From contig OX459098.1 in the NCBI GenBank assembly GCA_949775045.1, positions 11,504,741 to 11,568,740 on the forward strand: a stretch of 64,000 bases of DNA, given 5' to 3'. Shown one piece after another: positions 1 through 37,913 of the stretch. Origin of the DNA: Metridium senile. Lineage: Eukaryota; Cnidaria; Anthozoa; Actiniaria; Metridiidae. The stretch's first letter is position 1. Every line of letters starts with the position of its first letter. A program made the translations under genes and the position numbers. A model generated the notes under the pieces. That model was not told where the DNA came from. It did no database searches and saw nothing but the letters and a program-made list of their open reading frames with translations.

Positions 1-201
1 TTTGGCTGTGCAGGAAATTTTTTTCGACCCTTCGGGAAATTTATTTTCAAAATCACCCCCCCCCCCCCCCTCCCCTCAAAATTTAAATGGTCGGCCCCTA
101 AGTTGTTTTAACATCTCAATCTTATAGCTAGACACAAGGGTCACACAAGTAAATGTTACAATGAAAAGTTGCCACATAATATCTGTTTTATCCCTTTACA
201 G

Positions 202-26195
<25,994 letters not shown>

Positions 26196-26252
26196 CGAGG
26201 CTATATAAAAATGTCAATTAACCTAGACGTACAAAGGAGTAGATGTTGTTTG

Positions 26253-26332
26253 AATAAACAAATTGATGTAATTGGATATAAATGTTCAAATTGAAGAAAT
26301 ATATCCACCCACAAATATCCTTGGAAAATAAA
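26253..26332 (+). promoter_or_regulatory. Candidate polyadenylation signals of KNTC1
   Basis: AATAAA occurs at 26253-26258 and again at 26327-26332, 58 and 132 nt after the KNTC1 stop codon. Either could direct 3' end formation. The region is AT-rich, so the call rests on position as much as on sequence. Confidence 0.5.
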
Positions 26333-26399
26333 TTGCACAAATGTCTGACCTGATCAAGGTACATTAAAAACCTGCATAAAAGAACATTTAGGCTGAAAG

Positions 26400-27007
26400 A
26401 ACAATATATAAGATATATAAGAACAAAATCAGCCTCAACCGAAAATCGTGTGTTCTTTTATGTGGGTTTTTACTTTTCTGATAAGCTACATGTTTAGTAG
26501 ATTAATAAACTTTCTGATAAGTTAAATCACTACTAGCAAGAATGTAATGTCAATATCTTTATTGAAACTATATATGTACATGGAATAAATATATAATACA
26601 TTGAATAAAATATGTTGTCCATATTCTCAATAAATCTAAATGTTTTTCATTGTATTAAATAGAAAATTATTGATGAATAATTTACCATCAATTGATTGGA
26701 GTATACAGCTTTTACAAAAAAGATAACAATTTTGTTGTTGCATATTGCAATGTCAAAGTATTTGCATAGTTTGATCTTGTGATGCACTACAAATTATTGA
26801 GTACCAAAAAATATTTTGGTGGAAGAAATACATATAATCCTGATAAGTAGTTCAGTTGGACCACTACTTCATGCCCTAAAACTTTATAAATTGGAATGTC
26901 TAGATTGTCAGTCTTGGAATGTAATGTAGCACAAAACCTTAATGCTTAATATGCAGCACAATATTTATCCTTTTTGAAATAGCTGTATTCTTGGTTTGCA
27001 ACCATAC
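26400..27007. other. KNTC1/LRR1 convergent 3' region, no gene seen
   Basis: AT-rich sequence between the two convergent genes. I see no conserved frame, RNA gene or clear repeat in it. Confidence 0.6.
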
Positions 27008-27111
27008 CAGGAGAGTGAATTGAACAAAAGAACCACCAGTCACAATGATTGTTTTCTAATGTCAAGACCACCAGCACGGCTGCCCTTTCTTTTGTTCAAT
27101 TCACTCTCCTG
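27008..27111. mobile_element. Foldback MITE in the LRR1 3' region
   Basis: CAGGAGAGTGAATTGAACAA at the left and TTGTTCAATTCACTCTCCTG at the right are perfect inverted ends around a loop of about 50 bp. It ends 31 bp from the LRR1 stop codon, so it is probably transcribed in the 3' UTR. Confidence 0.85.
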
Positions 27112-27141
27112 AGAATGGTCTCAACCAAAGAATTCCAGCAG

Positions 27142-29672
27142 TTAGTAGAAGTGTCTAAAGGCTGATCTCTGTGCTGACAGAAGACATTGCTGTGAACACA
27201 AGAACACTTCTGCTGGCAAAAGACTTTGTGTTGGTCCTGCCGACAATACTGTCTGGGAGATATGATGGATATTGATTTGATTGATGCAGTGAATACAGGA
27301 AGTAAAGCAATACTTTCTGCAGTGTCCACATTGTTTGGCACTGTCCAGGAAGTGACAGAGGTGTGACGGTAATGTGCTGCTGTCATATTTGAACCTGCAA
27401 ATAATGAAAGGTTGTCAAAACATTTCTCAAAATTTTCCTGAATAAGACTTGGCCTTTTTCATTTGAACATTCTTTCAAAACTTAGCATTGGCTAGAGTAT
27501 TAAGCTCATAAATGGTTTATCTCAAGTCTATTTAATTTTGGCACCCTGCAAACTCCATTGGATTGCTACATGTAGCTGTATTTTAGTATGAGGAGCTCCA
27601 TGACCTTCATACCCTCAACTGCCGGTTTCATGACCTTGTCCAAAAAAAAGCGAGGGTCTCACCATTTAAAGATGTAATAACAAAGGCAGCAGCTTCTCAA
27701 TAATTTGAAGGCAATGAGTATAGGTCCTGCCAGGGTGGGCACCCCTCAATAGTCTGACACTTAACCAACTAAGCAAATTGGCTGGCAAATTTTTGAAGGG
27801 ATCAAATTCTCCCATTTTTTTACAAACGAATTAGGTTGTCTCTGACTAAATTTGATGCTTTTTAATAAAATCTTTAGCCTTCATTAGTAGAAACGTCTTA
27901 TTAAAAATCATCAAATTTAGTCAGAGACAACCTAATTCGTTTGTAAAATCATGAATCCTGACTACAACAATCATATTTTTAAAGTTCTAAATTCTCCCTT
28001 GTTAGACAAAACATTATGGATGATGTACCTTTTAGTAGAAAGTCAAACTAACCTGTGCATTCTTGCTGCTTGCCCAGCAAAATCAAGTAAAGATGGAACT
28101 GTAAGACAGTTAATAACTGCTTGTTCTTCATCCCTGAGAAAAGGATTATGAGACAAATCCAGTGACTCCAGTCTAAGATTTTTTATACTACATGGCAACA
28201 CTTTCAACTTGTTGCAACTTGCTGACAAAAACCTCAACTTTACAAGACGACCAATCCCTCGTGGAAGTAAACATAACTCATTTCCATCTACTTTCAAGTG
28301 AACTAAGTTTTTCAAGTTGCAGAATGTGGAAGGGAGATACACAAGTTTATTATTCCGTAAGTCTAGCAGCTTTAACGACGTTGACAAACTCCCACAAAAT
28401 AACTTCCAATCTAAGTCTCTTATTTGATTGTTCACAAGACAAAGTTCTGACAGCTTAGCCATATTTGCAACCCCAAGTGGTATTTCTGGAAAGAAATTAT
28501 CGCTAAGAGACAAAAAGGTCAAATCCTTTTGTAGCATTATCCTTCTGTCAAATTTCTTCATACTGCAGTTAGTTACAGTAAGTCTTTGGAGTTTGTCTGG
28601 GAAAGGTTTGATTAGTGGATAGTCAGTTCGTTTATTCACAGTCAGTTCTTTCTTGGGTCTCTCTAAGTCCACTAGTTTTGCTGGAGCTAGCGTGGTTAAA
28701 GCTGCTGTATCAATATCCCTGGCACTAAGCTTAAGTAAGGAGAGCAATGACTTAAGACTTGATGGGTCAGCCTACAAAAGACAAACAAAAACAGCTTTGA
28801 TAGATTTAAAATACACAAAAACATGTTGCAAAAATATAGTGTAAAAAAGGTAATAGACCAAACCAGCTAACTTGTTGCTATGTTCCTTTCGACCTAATTC
28901 AAAACCTCTAGGAATAAATACTTTTGTTCCCAGAATTTTCAATGTGATAACGTAATACATAAGACAAAGAAGCTTATTGCCAAAATATTTTAATTGGGTC
29001 AAAACTTACATATAGCAACGTGTTAGACGATTTGGTCTATCCATGAGTAAGTTTGCATACCTTGCTTATGAACAAGTCATGAGGAGGTTCGATCATTCGG
29101 ATAGTTGTCTTCCCATCTTGTACAAACTTATTAAATACTTGTAATATATTCCCATGAACCTAAATAAAAATAATATAGGCAAAAAAAAAATTAAATATCA
29201 GACTGAATATCAGACTTTGTTGGAAAAACTGTAAATTTTATGAACATACAAAAAATGCTTATGATCAGTTTGACAGGGGAAGAGGTACGTAACTTTTGGA
29301 AATATTCATGATTCCAAAAACAGTAAAAAAGATAACAAAGCGTTAAAATATACTGGCGGGGGGGGGGGGGGGGGGGGGGGAGTGGATGGAGGGATTTGAA
29401 GGGAACTTTTTGTAAATAAACTCAATCCTTAATTTCACGGCAAAATAGACGTTTAATTACATAATAGGATGAAAAATTTCTGTTTGTACCTTGTACTTCG
29501 TTCCACTTTTTTCTTTGGCAGTGCAAACAAGTAAAAATACGGTTCCTTTCTCTCCATCTTTCGAAGACTTTCGTCCTACAGAAATGGTCGCTCTTGTTGG
29601 TTTTCCAAGACTGCGAGGCGGTGCAGATTTCCCTGGACGACTTGAAACATTTATGTCACAAGTTAATCTCAT
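27142..29672 (-). CDS. LRR1: Leucine-rich repeat protein 1, CUL2 substrate receptor, complete
   Basis: LRR1 is the substrate receptor of a CUL2-Elongin B/C ubiquitin ligase that acts on the MCM helicase during replication termination in animal cells. Exons on the minus strand: 29672-29490, 29159-29061, 28771-28053, 27394-27142. The 1,254 nt give 417 residues, close to the human length of about 414. The N-terminus MRLTCDINV matches human MKLHCEVEV, and [14 protein letters not shown] follows in exon 2. Exon 3 encodes about seven leucine-rich repeats ([59 protein letters not shown]). Exon 4 holds a Cys/His-rich tail with CGHCRKYC and later paired Cys, as in human LRR1. The start codon lies 262 bp from that of TBCB. 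An AACCTAATTC-type hammerhead element lies in intron 3. Confidence 0.95.
27814..27988. mobile_element. Family A hammerhead foldback (deleted core) in LRR1 intron 3
   Basis: The arms (ACAAACGAATTAGGTTGTCT at the left, AGACAACCTAATTCGTTTGT at the right) match the 46887-47212 element. A right-hand tail (TCATGAATCCTGACTACAAC) equals the reversed left tail of that element. AAATTCTCCC flanks it on both sides (27804-27813, 27989-27998). The centre retains CTTTAGCCTTCATTAG and GAAACGTC but from different arms, so no complete ribozyme is left. Confidence 0.8.
29358..29381. repeat. Poly-G run
   Basis: About 24 consecutive G (C on the transcribed strand) lie in LRR1 intron 1. Its length is likely variable between individuals and prone to sequencing error. 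Confidence 0.9.
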
Positions 29673-29934
29673 GCTGAGGTTAGTTTGGTTGACGATTAGC
29701 AAGATTTAACAGCTAAAACTTGTGGTAATTCGAAGAGTTTTTACTTGGGTTCTTGGCGCCATTATTTTGAGACTTATCACGTGGGAGGATTCCACCAATC
29801 ATGTCGCTCATTGCAAAACTCATCTGAGCCCGTGAATCATATCGTCAGCTGTCAATTTCATAGAGAAAAATTGAAAATCAACAATTTTTTCCTAATTTGT
29901 GAATTTTATCGTATTTGAACGAAAATTACAGATC
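29673..29934. promoter_or_regulatory. Divergent LRR1/TBCB promoter
   Basis: The 262 bp separate the two head-to-head start codons. The segment contains GGCGCC near 29754, an E-box CACGTG at 29778-29783 and a CCAAT box at 29795-29799. No TATA box is placed convincingly for either gene. Shared regulation is inferred from the geometry only. Confidence 0.6.
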
Positions 29935-32900
29935 ATGGCAACTATCATTACCCCACATTTGGTAACTGTACAAATATCTAATAATGTTACTTCATTTATG
30001 TCGGAGAAGAGGTTTGAGAAAGGCATTACGATTGCCAATTTGAAGGTTTGTTTTGCATGTGTTTTTGTACAACATTCATAGTTACACAATGTCAGAACTA
30101 ATCGTTATAATGAACTATAACTAAAGGTTTCTAGTTTTGATTTCAACTAAACATTTTTCTGTGACTTTTTAATGTCCAAAACTCAAAACGTATATGAGTT
30201 ATCCATTCAATAGCTTTGGGTTTGACACTTTTAAGCAGGTGTGGCATATAAGCTTACATTTCTTTAAAATAATAGTGCATCTGATATTAAGAATTAATTT
30301 ATATGCTTACATGTAATATATTCCATATTTTTCACTAAATTTTCTATATTTGAAAAATGTCTGTTTTAATGTGAAATTTGACACAGCTTGCCTATGATAC
30401 TGCATTTTTGGAAGCACTCATGCTACACAATTTCTATAGTTTTGAATATTTTGTTAGAAAAATCAGACAACAACATGTAAAAGGTGTTTTTTTACTGCTG
30501 TCAATCAAAATACAAAGGAACCCCGCCTTACGGCCACCCTGTTATTGCAGTCAGTTTTTAGGTCCTGACAAAATGCATGACCATAACTCAGAGCTGCCAA
30601 CCCCGGAGAAATTCAAATCTTGAGTTTGGGATAAGTAAGAAAACGTCCGCCATTTTGTTCGATCTCCGAATTACCGCCATTTTGTTTGTCTTCTACAAAG
30701 TTCCGAACCAAAAAGAAAAAAAACCCGTACACGTTATCTTCTTCTTATTTATCAATTTTACCGATTATCCGGGAGATTTGCCGATTATCCGGGAGATTTT
30801 TATCTTTATCCGGGAGACCGGGAGACAAGGCTCAAATTCTGGAGACTCCCGGATTATCCGGGAGGGTTGGCAGCTATGATAACTTTTCTATAAAATATAC
30901 CCGCTTAATACGGCCACCCCATTAATATATATGGCCACTTAGGTCTGTCCCTTCTGTGGCGGGATTAACGGGGCTCCACTGTATCAAAGCTAGGTACCAA
31001 CTGATTATTTTTGGTTGACTGCAACGTAAACCACCTTTATCATATTGGCATTTGACTATCGGTGGTTGTGTAATTAAAAAAGTCACTGCAGTGTAAATGT
31101 GTGAAAGCTTTCATCAAAATACATGCGGATTACACTTATAATAATAATAATAGTATTTATTTATACACTATATATTTTTTACAGCATTGTCGATGTGGCC
31201 GTGTTTTGTATTCACTCTCTCACCACACATACATAAAACAGTTCACACATCTAATAGAGGGTCGTACAGGGGTATTCTCATGATGCGTGATTAGCTATTC
31301 TTATTTTCCGAGAAACGTGAATTTAATAAATTCTTCTCTGTGATCTGTGACTCAAATGTTTTGCGTGACCTGTGAAGAACTTGATTCGATAACTGATATT
31401 CGTGATTTCGCCACTTATCGATGTGATTTTGAGTTGCAAGACCCCCCGTCAATTTATTTTATACTTATATTATTCAGTTTCTTCATACACTCCTCTTTTG
31501 CCAAATATTTTATATGTAAGGGTAGGGTAAAAGAGTGCGTTACTTCCATATTTTCGTAGTTCGTGAAAATGAAATTTTGACATCCGTGATTCCCTATTTT
31601 TTTCGACCGTGAACCGTGCTAGAGACCCCCCATGTACGACACTCTTAATATATTCAATCATTTTTATCATGCTCAGTTTAGCCTCTGCCATTTATTTGTT
31701 TTTGTACTTGTCTTGTATCCTAATTTGTTGATATAAATTCAGGGTAAACTAGAGATGATCACAGGGTGTCCAGCCCAATCAGTGGATCTACAGTTATTTG
31801 ATAAAGATGGCAACATGATTGTTACAATGAGGGATGATAATGCCCTCTTTGGTTCATACCCAGTTGAAGACAGCATGAGAATACATGTAAGTTTGTACAA
31901 ATCAAATTGCGGTGGCATGGGTGGCCTAGTGGTGAGAGCACTGATCTTTCACCACTGACCTACTGGGTTTGATTCCCAGCTCAAGCAACAAGTGAACAGA
32001 GTATGTTTGATGTGTTGTTCTCTTTCAAGCTACAAGGGTTTTTCCTCAGGTTTATTTGGTTTGCCTCCATCCACAAAAAACATGTGAGCAGAGTTGTGTG
32101 TTGTTGATACTAAATGTACTGGTAGTAGTGGTAGTGAGTCTGAGTGAGCTTCATGGAAGAGCCCCTATGAGGAGTGATGGTCAACAAAGATACACTTAAT
32201 ATATTATTTGTATGTGTTGCAACTTTGTTCTGTAGTTTATTCCTGCTATTGAACTATCAATAGGTAATTGACAGGGACCCAAGGAAAATTGCCAGTGACT
32301 TTCAAGATTTATCAAAAGTGGAGAAATATGAGATCAGTGAAGAAGATTACACTAAAAAGACAAGTATGTTGTAGCGTCAAGCTTACAGCAAAAATCGATG
32401 CATCATGCCTTGTGAATTTCAATTTTATTTTTGATTTTTTCAAATCCATCAATCAGTTTGATCGAGGCAGTTTACATCAAGTTAACCACTGACTTTACAA
32501 GTTAACATACAAGCTCCATGTCCAAACTGATTTGCAGATTGGGATAAAACCAAAATTTGATTTAATTTCACAATTTGCTAGTCACAATGCAATGGTTTTA
32601 GCTGTATAGGGATGGATAAATAAACATAATTAAAAGAGGGACATCAAATAATAATTAAACAAATAAGAGAAAAGTATTTAGATTGTTTAGTCTGTTTATT
32701 TTTTTAATACAATTTCTATTTTATAGAAATGCAAAACCAAAATAATAAAATGGCACAACTTTTTCAGATTGTATCAATTTGATAGATTGTCATACAAGCA
32801 GGGCTCGTACAGAATCCTCAGAGAAAATTTCCAAAACTTTTCCAAAACTTTTTCAAAGCCTATTACTCAAAATTCCAAAACCACACAAGCGAAAAGTGCC

Positions 32901-34480
32901 AACTGGCATTGATTGCGACAGGCAAAAAAATCATCAGCCGTTTTTTAATAACAACGAAAACAGTTCTTTGCAAGGTAGGAGCTGGGCAACCGACAAAAAA
33001 TTCATAACTTTTCCATAGCCCAGCAGGTGAAAAAGGAATTTTCCAAAACTTTCCAGGTCCTGGAAAAATGCATTACCAATTTCCAAAACTTTCCAAACCC
33101 GTACGAACCCTGTATAAGATAAAACCCACTCTATTCACAGATTCAGTAAGATCCTTCAAACTGAGAAACAAACTTGGAAGATTTGCAGATACTACTCCAG
33201 AAGACGAAGAACAAAAGAAAGAAAAAGAAAGAAAGGAACAAGAAGATGCCAAGGCAATTCCAGTTGGATCAAGATGTGAAATAAAAATTGGAGGGACACC
33301 AAAACGTGGAGAAGTTATGTTTGTGGGTAAGTTTTGGTATTCAAAACACACAACATTCTAGACTAAAGGAGCTTTCATTTATTAGTGCAGTATTAGGGGG
33401 TTCGGCAAAATCACCTGCTGTCTTTTCCAAATATTACCTCCCCCCCCCCCCTTTTCCTGGTTGGCAAAAATATCATAACTCCCCTATATTTAGTTTTTAC
33501 TAAAATCCTATAAAACAGCATACAATTTGTAACAACTTCCCTATATAACTTCTGAAAATATAGCGACCCCCCCCCCTCAATATTGCCACCCCCTTAATAA
33601 TAAATGAAAGCCCCCTAGCTACCTTCTAGCTTATACAATAAATTGTTATCCAGAAATATGTTAGCATATGATGACTGATTTCCTAGTATATTGTATATAC
33701 CGGTAAGAATATTAAAAGAGGAACCATGAAAGGTCAGAAGTCTTGTGGTGAGAATTCAACTTACTTATTTTTATTTTATTTGCTTCGCCTAAATAAATTT
33801 TACGTTTTTACAATAAATATACGAAATAAATAAGTAAATTAGCAATTAAGACAATACGGCAGGGACACCACAACAGCATCGGCCAATTACTGTGGGCCCA
33901 AAATAACTTACAGTAGTAAACCTCCCAATCTCTAGCTAAACACTCCTCTGCTGAGCAGATAAGATGGTTGCAGTGTAGAGTTCCTATAATAATATTGTAA
34001 TCTTAGTGTTATTCAAAGTATTTGTCATTCTTTGATTTTGTGCTGATAAGTTGTATGGTTATATAATTTTTAGGTAAAACAGACTTTAAGCCAGGATATT
34101 GGGTTGGTGTTAAGTATGATGAACCAATGGGAAAAAATGATGGAAGGTAAGGATAAATAGTTTGTGTGGGTTACCTGTGGACATCGCTCACTTGAACTAA
34201 AGCTTGAAATTAAATAACTAAGACTAATTCTATATAGCATACTCAAAGTGCATACATTCAGTTAGAATTAAACCACACTCTCGTCACAGGAGACATTCCA
34301 CTAGTCTGTTTAGCATTCAAAATGAAAGCACAAGTATCTAATATTGTATTTTTCAGTGTTGCTGGTAAAAGATACTTCACATGTCCCAACAAGTATGGTG
34401 GTTTTGTACGGCCTAAAGATGTTGTTGTCGGAGACTTCCCTGAAGAAGACCTTGGTATTGAATCTGATGATGAAATGTGA
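29935..34480 (+). CDS. TBCB: Tubulin-folding cofactor B, complete
   Basis: TBCB binds alpha-tubulin during folding and, with TBCE, helps dissociate tubulin dimers; it is cytoplasmic. Exons: 29935-30045, 31743-31886, 32264-32363, 33141-33326, 34074-34146, 34357-34480. The 738 nt encode 245 residues, against 244 in human. An N-terminal ubiquitin-like domain (roughly residues 6-90; [23 protein letters not shown]) is followed by a charged coiled-coil linker rich in Glu/Lys. A C-terminal CAP-Gly domain follows ([45 protein letters not shown]), with the GKNDG signature intact. The protein ends in DDEM, near the DDEI end of the mammalian protein. The start is the first in-frame ATG and matches the family N-terminus. 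Confidence 0.96.
30515..30983. mobile_element. MITE with GGAACCCCGCCTTA ends, carrying a nested element
   Basis: The left end AGGAACCCCGCCTTACGGCC mirrors the right end GGCGGGATTAACGGGGCTCC, with TACGGCCACCC words inside. It lies in TBCB intron 1 and is interrupted by the element at 30589-30876. Confidence 0.7.
30589..30876. mobile_element. Nested MITE with CAGAGCTGCCAACC ends
   Basis: CAGAGCTGCCAACCC at the left mirrors GGGTTGGCAGCTATG at the right. Inside are several ATTATCCGGGAGA copies and two CGCCATTTTGTT words. The flanks ATAACT and GATAACT suggest a target duplication that is no longer exact. Confidence 0.7.
31259..31640. mobile_element. MITE with GGGTCGTACAGGGG ends
   Basis: GGGTCGTACAGGGGTATTCTC at the left mirrors GAGACCCCCCATGTACGAC at the right. 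The interior repeats CGTGATT and CTGTGA words. It is in TBCB intron 1 and not coding. Confidence 0.65.
31908..32140 (+). mobile_element. tRNA-derived SINE, copy 2
   Basis: Box A (TGGCCTAGTGGTGAGAGC) and box B (GGTTTGATTCCC) lie 30-35 bp apart. The tail shares CACAAGGGTTTTT, TTGCCTCCATCCA and ATGTGAGC with the 13834 copy. It starts about 20 bp after the donor of TBCB exon 31743-31886. Confidence 0.88.
32799..33112. mobile_element. MITE with CAGGGCTCGTACAG ends
   Basis: The left CAGGGCTCGTACAG pairs with the right CCGTACGAACCCTG; TTTCCAAAACTTT words fill the interior. It stops 28 bp before TBCB exon 33141-33326, so that exon's branch point and acceptor lie at its border. Confidence 0.75.
33857..33925. 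repeat. Dispersed repeat AGGGACACCACAACAGC, copy 2
   Basis: It shares its core with the repeats at 7912 and 50583 and lies in TBCB intron 4. Poly-C runs precede it at 33437 and 33566. Confidence 0.65.
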
Positions 34481-35329
34481 AGAAGCCTTCAAGCAGTTGG
34501 CCTTCTATTTAGGCTTGATGTGTTCACAAATAAGTGATTTTATAGAGTAGAAAAGCCATACATGAAGATCTGTTTATCATAGTTTTAGTACAACAATGAA
34601 GCTTTTCTGTACACATTTCTTCTGCAGCAAAAAATATGTGCTTAATTTATTAGATGGTTTCCAATTATGTCCCTTTTCCTAGGGAAGTCAAGTGTTAAAT
34701 TATTGGTGCCAATCCAGAGTTAACTCTGAATAATTTAAGAAAAGGTATATTTTGATTAAAAATATTCAACTGAATATATATGCATGAATGTATTAAAATG
34801 CAAACTATACACTGTCAACATTGTCTCTTCCTTTGTATGGCAGTATCTCAGACACCAAAACCTTTTCCACTAGTGTACATTTTTGTGCTTTCTGTCAACT
34901 GCATTGAACATGGCTGACACTATGGCAGACAGTTTTGAGGTTTTGTGCACAGTCTCCTAGACTGTTCAGAAACTTTTTCAATATTGAGGGAAGTAAGTAA
35001 AAACGCCATTTGATGGTTGCCATTTGAATTCATGAGTTCACAGAAAGCCAAAACCACAGTAAATATACCATTGCTTCGAATAATAGTCTTTTTAATGGGA
35101 AATTTACAATATAAAAGATATGGAAAGTTGTTGCCATGGAGATGTTATAATATGATTTTGTTTTGATTTTATCAAATGAACACTTTAATGAGTCATTGGA
35201 TGCTCTTTAAAAGATCTTGTTTTAGAATCTTTGTTATATGGTACGAAGGTGACTTCTTGGTAATTTTATTGTCGGGTGCTCTTTTATATAAATTATCAAT
35301 TAAAACACGAATATGTCAAAAATATAATA
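34481..35329. other. TBCB/B9D2 convergent 3' region, no gene seen
   Basis: About 850 bp of AT-rich sequence separate two convergent stop codons. It must hold both 3' UTRs. I see no conserved frame or recognised repeat. Confidence 0.6.
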
Positions 35330-35857
35330 TCAACACTCTATTCCAAATTTATCAAAGTTTCTAGCTATAATCCCAAGCTGTAAATGTACAGTGCCCATAG
35401 CTTCAGTCTTTAGTCTATACCTATCACTACCGCTGTAAATAACGTCCGATGTTTTCAACTGTGGAGCTCCTCCAACGAAAAAAGTTCTCATTTGTTCTTT
35501 CCAAGATCCTGTCGGTCTCCACGTCACGCAATCAACCATATGAGTACCAGGAGAAGTAGGCACATGACAGTAACCGTAGCCATAAATCTCATTACGTCCA
35601 TACATGTCTTGATGCCAGACTTGAAAGTGGAATTTCGGCCAACCTTTGAGTCCTTTTGTAGCGAAGTGCAGATCGACTGGATGACACCATGTCGCTTTCT
35701 CCTCGTTTTGTGGATTATCGACTTGAGTTTGACCTTCTTTTTGACCTGCAATGAGTTTCCAGGATCCTTCTACATGTACTGACCATTTACAGTAGAGATT
35801 GTGTGAAGGAAAGCCGCTTGCTCCGAGTATTTCTCCAATGACATGAAGCTCCGCCAT
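35330..35857 (-). CDS. B9D2: B9 domain-containing protein 2, intronless, complete
   Basis: B9D2 is a small B9 (C2-like) domain protein that works with B9D1 and MKS1 in the tectonic/MKS complex of the ciliary transition zone, gating membrane proteins into the cilium. The single exon encodes 175 residues, the same length as the human protein, with strong colinear similarity: [16 protein letters not shown] at the start, [59 protein letters not shown] and [10 protein letters not shown] at the end. The B9 domain spans nearly the whole protein. It is head-to-head with TDP1. Its presence implies a ciliated organism. Confidence 0.97.
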   Translation of the reverse strand: MAELHVIGEILGASGFPSHNLYCKWSVHVEGSWKLIAGQKEGQTQVDNPQNEEKATWCHPVDLHFATKGLKGWPKFHFQVWHQDMYGRNEIYGYGYCHVPTSPGTHMVDCVTWRPTGSWKEQMRTFFVGGAPQLKTSDVIYSGSDRYRLKTEAMGTVHLQLGIIARNFDKFGIEC

Positions 35858-36210
35858 TTTGTTTTATTTACAAGCGGAAAAACGCGCTAAATATGCACGT
35901 TGCTGCGCATGCTCATAGGTGCGCATAATATTTTTTCATTTTTCCTTGAATACCTGTTTACGTCTTTTTCAATTTTAAAGTGGCATCATCATCGTAGATA
36001 AAGCATACCTTGCTTAAATATTTTTGCTAAAATATTATCAGATTATAACAAATTGTCAACAAATTAAAAGTTTGAGTGACTCGCCTCAATCTTTCTCGGA
36101 GATGGTATGAGCGAAAACCTGGAACTAGTTTACTATTTAGTGCGGGATTTCATAAAGTAGTAAAATAGGAATCAGTTTTTCTCCTAAAATATTTGTTGGA
36201 ATAGAATATA
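35858..36210. promoter_or_regulatory. Divergent B9D2/TDP1 promoter
   Basis: The 353 bp lie between the two start codons. TGCGCATGCTCA at 35904-35915 is one change from the NRF1 palindrome TGCGCATGCGCA, and another GTGCGCATAAT follows. I found no convincing RFX X-box for the ciliary gene. Confidence 0.5.
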
Positions 36211-37826
36211 ATGAGTTCAAAGAAGTCGCCACAAGGTAAACGACCCTTGTGTAAATATGGCACAGAATGTTATCGAAAAAATGCAGCGCATTTTGAAGAA
36301 TTTCGCCACCCAGAAAAAGGTATGGAAATCATCCTGAAATTTTTAAGAATTAAAAGTTAAATTATTAAATATTATGGCAAGTTGTTTAACTAAATCAGTA
36401 TTACTCACAGTATTAGTTAAATGAAAGCAGTGATATTTAGTGCATACAGTCTTGCATTTTCATATTTTTTATAGCTTTAGGTGATGGTGATGATGCATAG
36501 ATATATATTTGATTTATTAATATATGATGATGATGATGTCAGTGATGATGATGATGGTGGTGATGATGATGAGTATCACAACAATGATGATAATACATTT
36601 TGGTGATGAAGGTGATGAATGGACACTGGATGATGATGATGGTAAAGATATTGAAAACAAATGTTATTTATAAATCCTTGTCAAGGGGGAGGTTCTCCCT
36701 TTGTCCAAGTGGTAGGGGTGATCGGCATACCTTTTAGGGTTGAAAATATTTCCTGTGTGTACCTTTTAGGGTCCTTTTAGAGTTCTAGCTTAAAAGCAGT
36801 TATGTAACATGAATTCGGGTATCTTTTAGGGTCAATTTTATACTGCTTTGTTGCTGAATGTAAGCTTAGCTGGCAAAAACATCACTCATCTGTACCTTTC
36901 AGGGGTTGAAATCAGCAAGGTTTAAACAATTATTTTAATCTGTGTGTACCTTTTAGGGGTCGTTTTCAAAACCTCCGCCGATCACCCCTACCACTTCTAC
37001 AAAGGGAGTACTCCCCCAGGATCCTTGTTCAATAATTTCAGTAACGCAAAATTAAATTCCTATTTTCAAACCAGCTCCAAAATAGTTGATAATATCAAAT
37101 GAAATTAGCCTCTTCCGCAGGCAACTTCTCGCCTTTTAACGCTTCTTTGCTTTTTTGGGGTTCCTGTGGCCGAGAAAGGACTTGGGACGAATTGAGGGGA
37201 GGGGAAGAAAAGGCGATTTTTTCCTCCAGCTTTTCGTCCCTAGTCCTAATCTTCTTTTTTCTCGACAAAGGAAGCCCAATATAGAAAGGAATTCCGGTTG
37301 GGTTGCCTGCGGAGGAGACTAACATGAAATATGTGTGAGTTAATCTAAATTAAACTGTATACAGACAATGTCAATGAAGAGAGTCCACCAAGGAAAAAAC
37401 AAAAAAGTGCAAGTCCAACAGTATCACCAGTCTCTAGTAAATCTCTAGATACTGTGCACAGTAAAGAAAATAAAGTGTCTTTCTATTTGACAAAAGTAAG
37501 AGGTATACCAGCCAAATATAACAATGATGTGCTTGCAATAGGCTTAAAAGGTGAGTACTGTACATCTAGTTTATTATATTGTACATCACATACAACAGGT
37601 TCCCATTTAAATCTGTACTTTCCCATTTAAATCTGTACTTATGCAAATTGTGTTGATGTGTGCTAAACACACATATCAACCAATCAGAGTATAATATTTC
37701 TGAAGTGAACTTCTCTGATGTTTAGCACACATCAACAAAATTTGCATAAGTACAGATTTAAATGGGAAAGTATAGATTTAAATAGGAACCTGTTATACAC
37801 ATATCTTCATTTATATAATAAATAAA

Positions 37827-37913
<87 letters not shown>

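Noticed and set aside
27880..27900. A complete hammerhead in the LRR1 intron element
   Set aside because: GAAACGTC and the CTAATGA-like box come from opposite arms around a deletion, so no full core remains.
30577..30925. Overlapping open frames of 80-100 residues in TBCB intron 1
   Set aside because: They cross nested MITEs with repeated ATTATCCGGGAGA words.
35492..35782. Plus-strand open frames across B9D2
   Set aside because: They are antisense shadows of the strongly conserved B9D2 frame.
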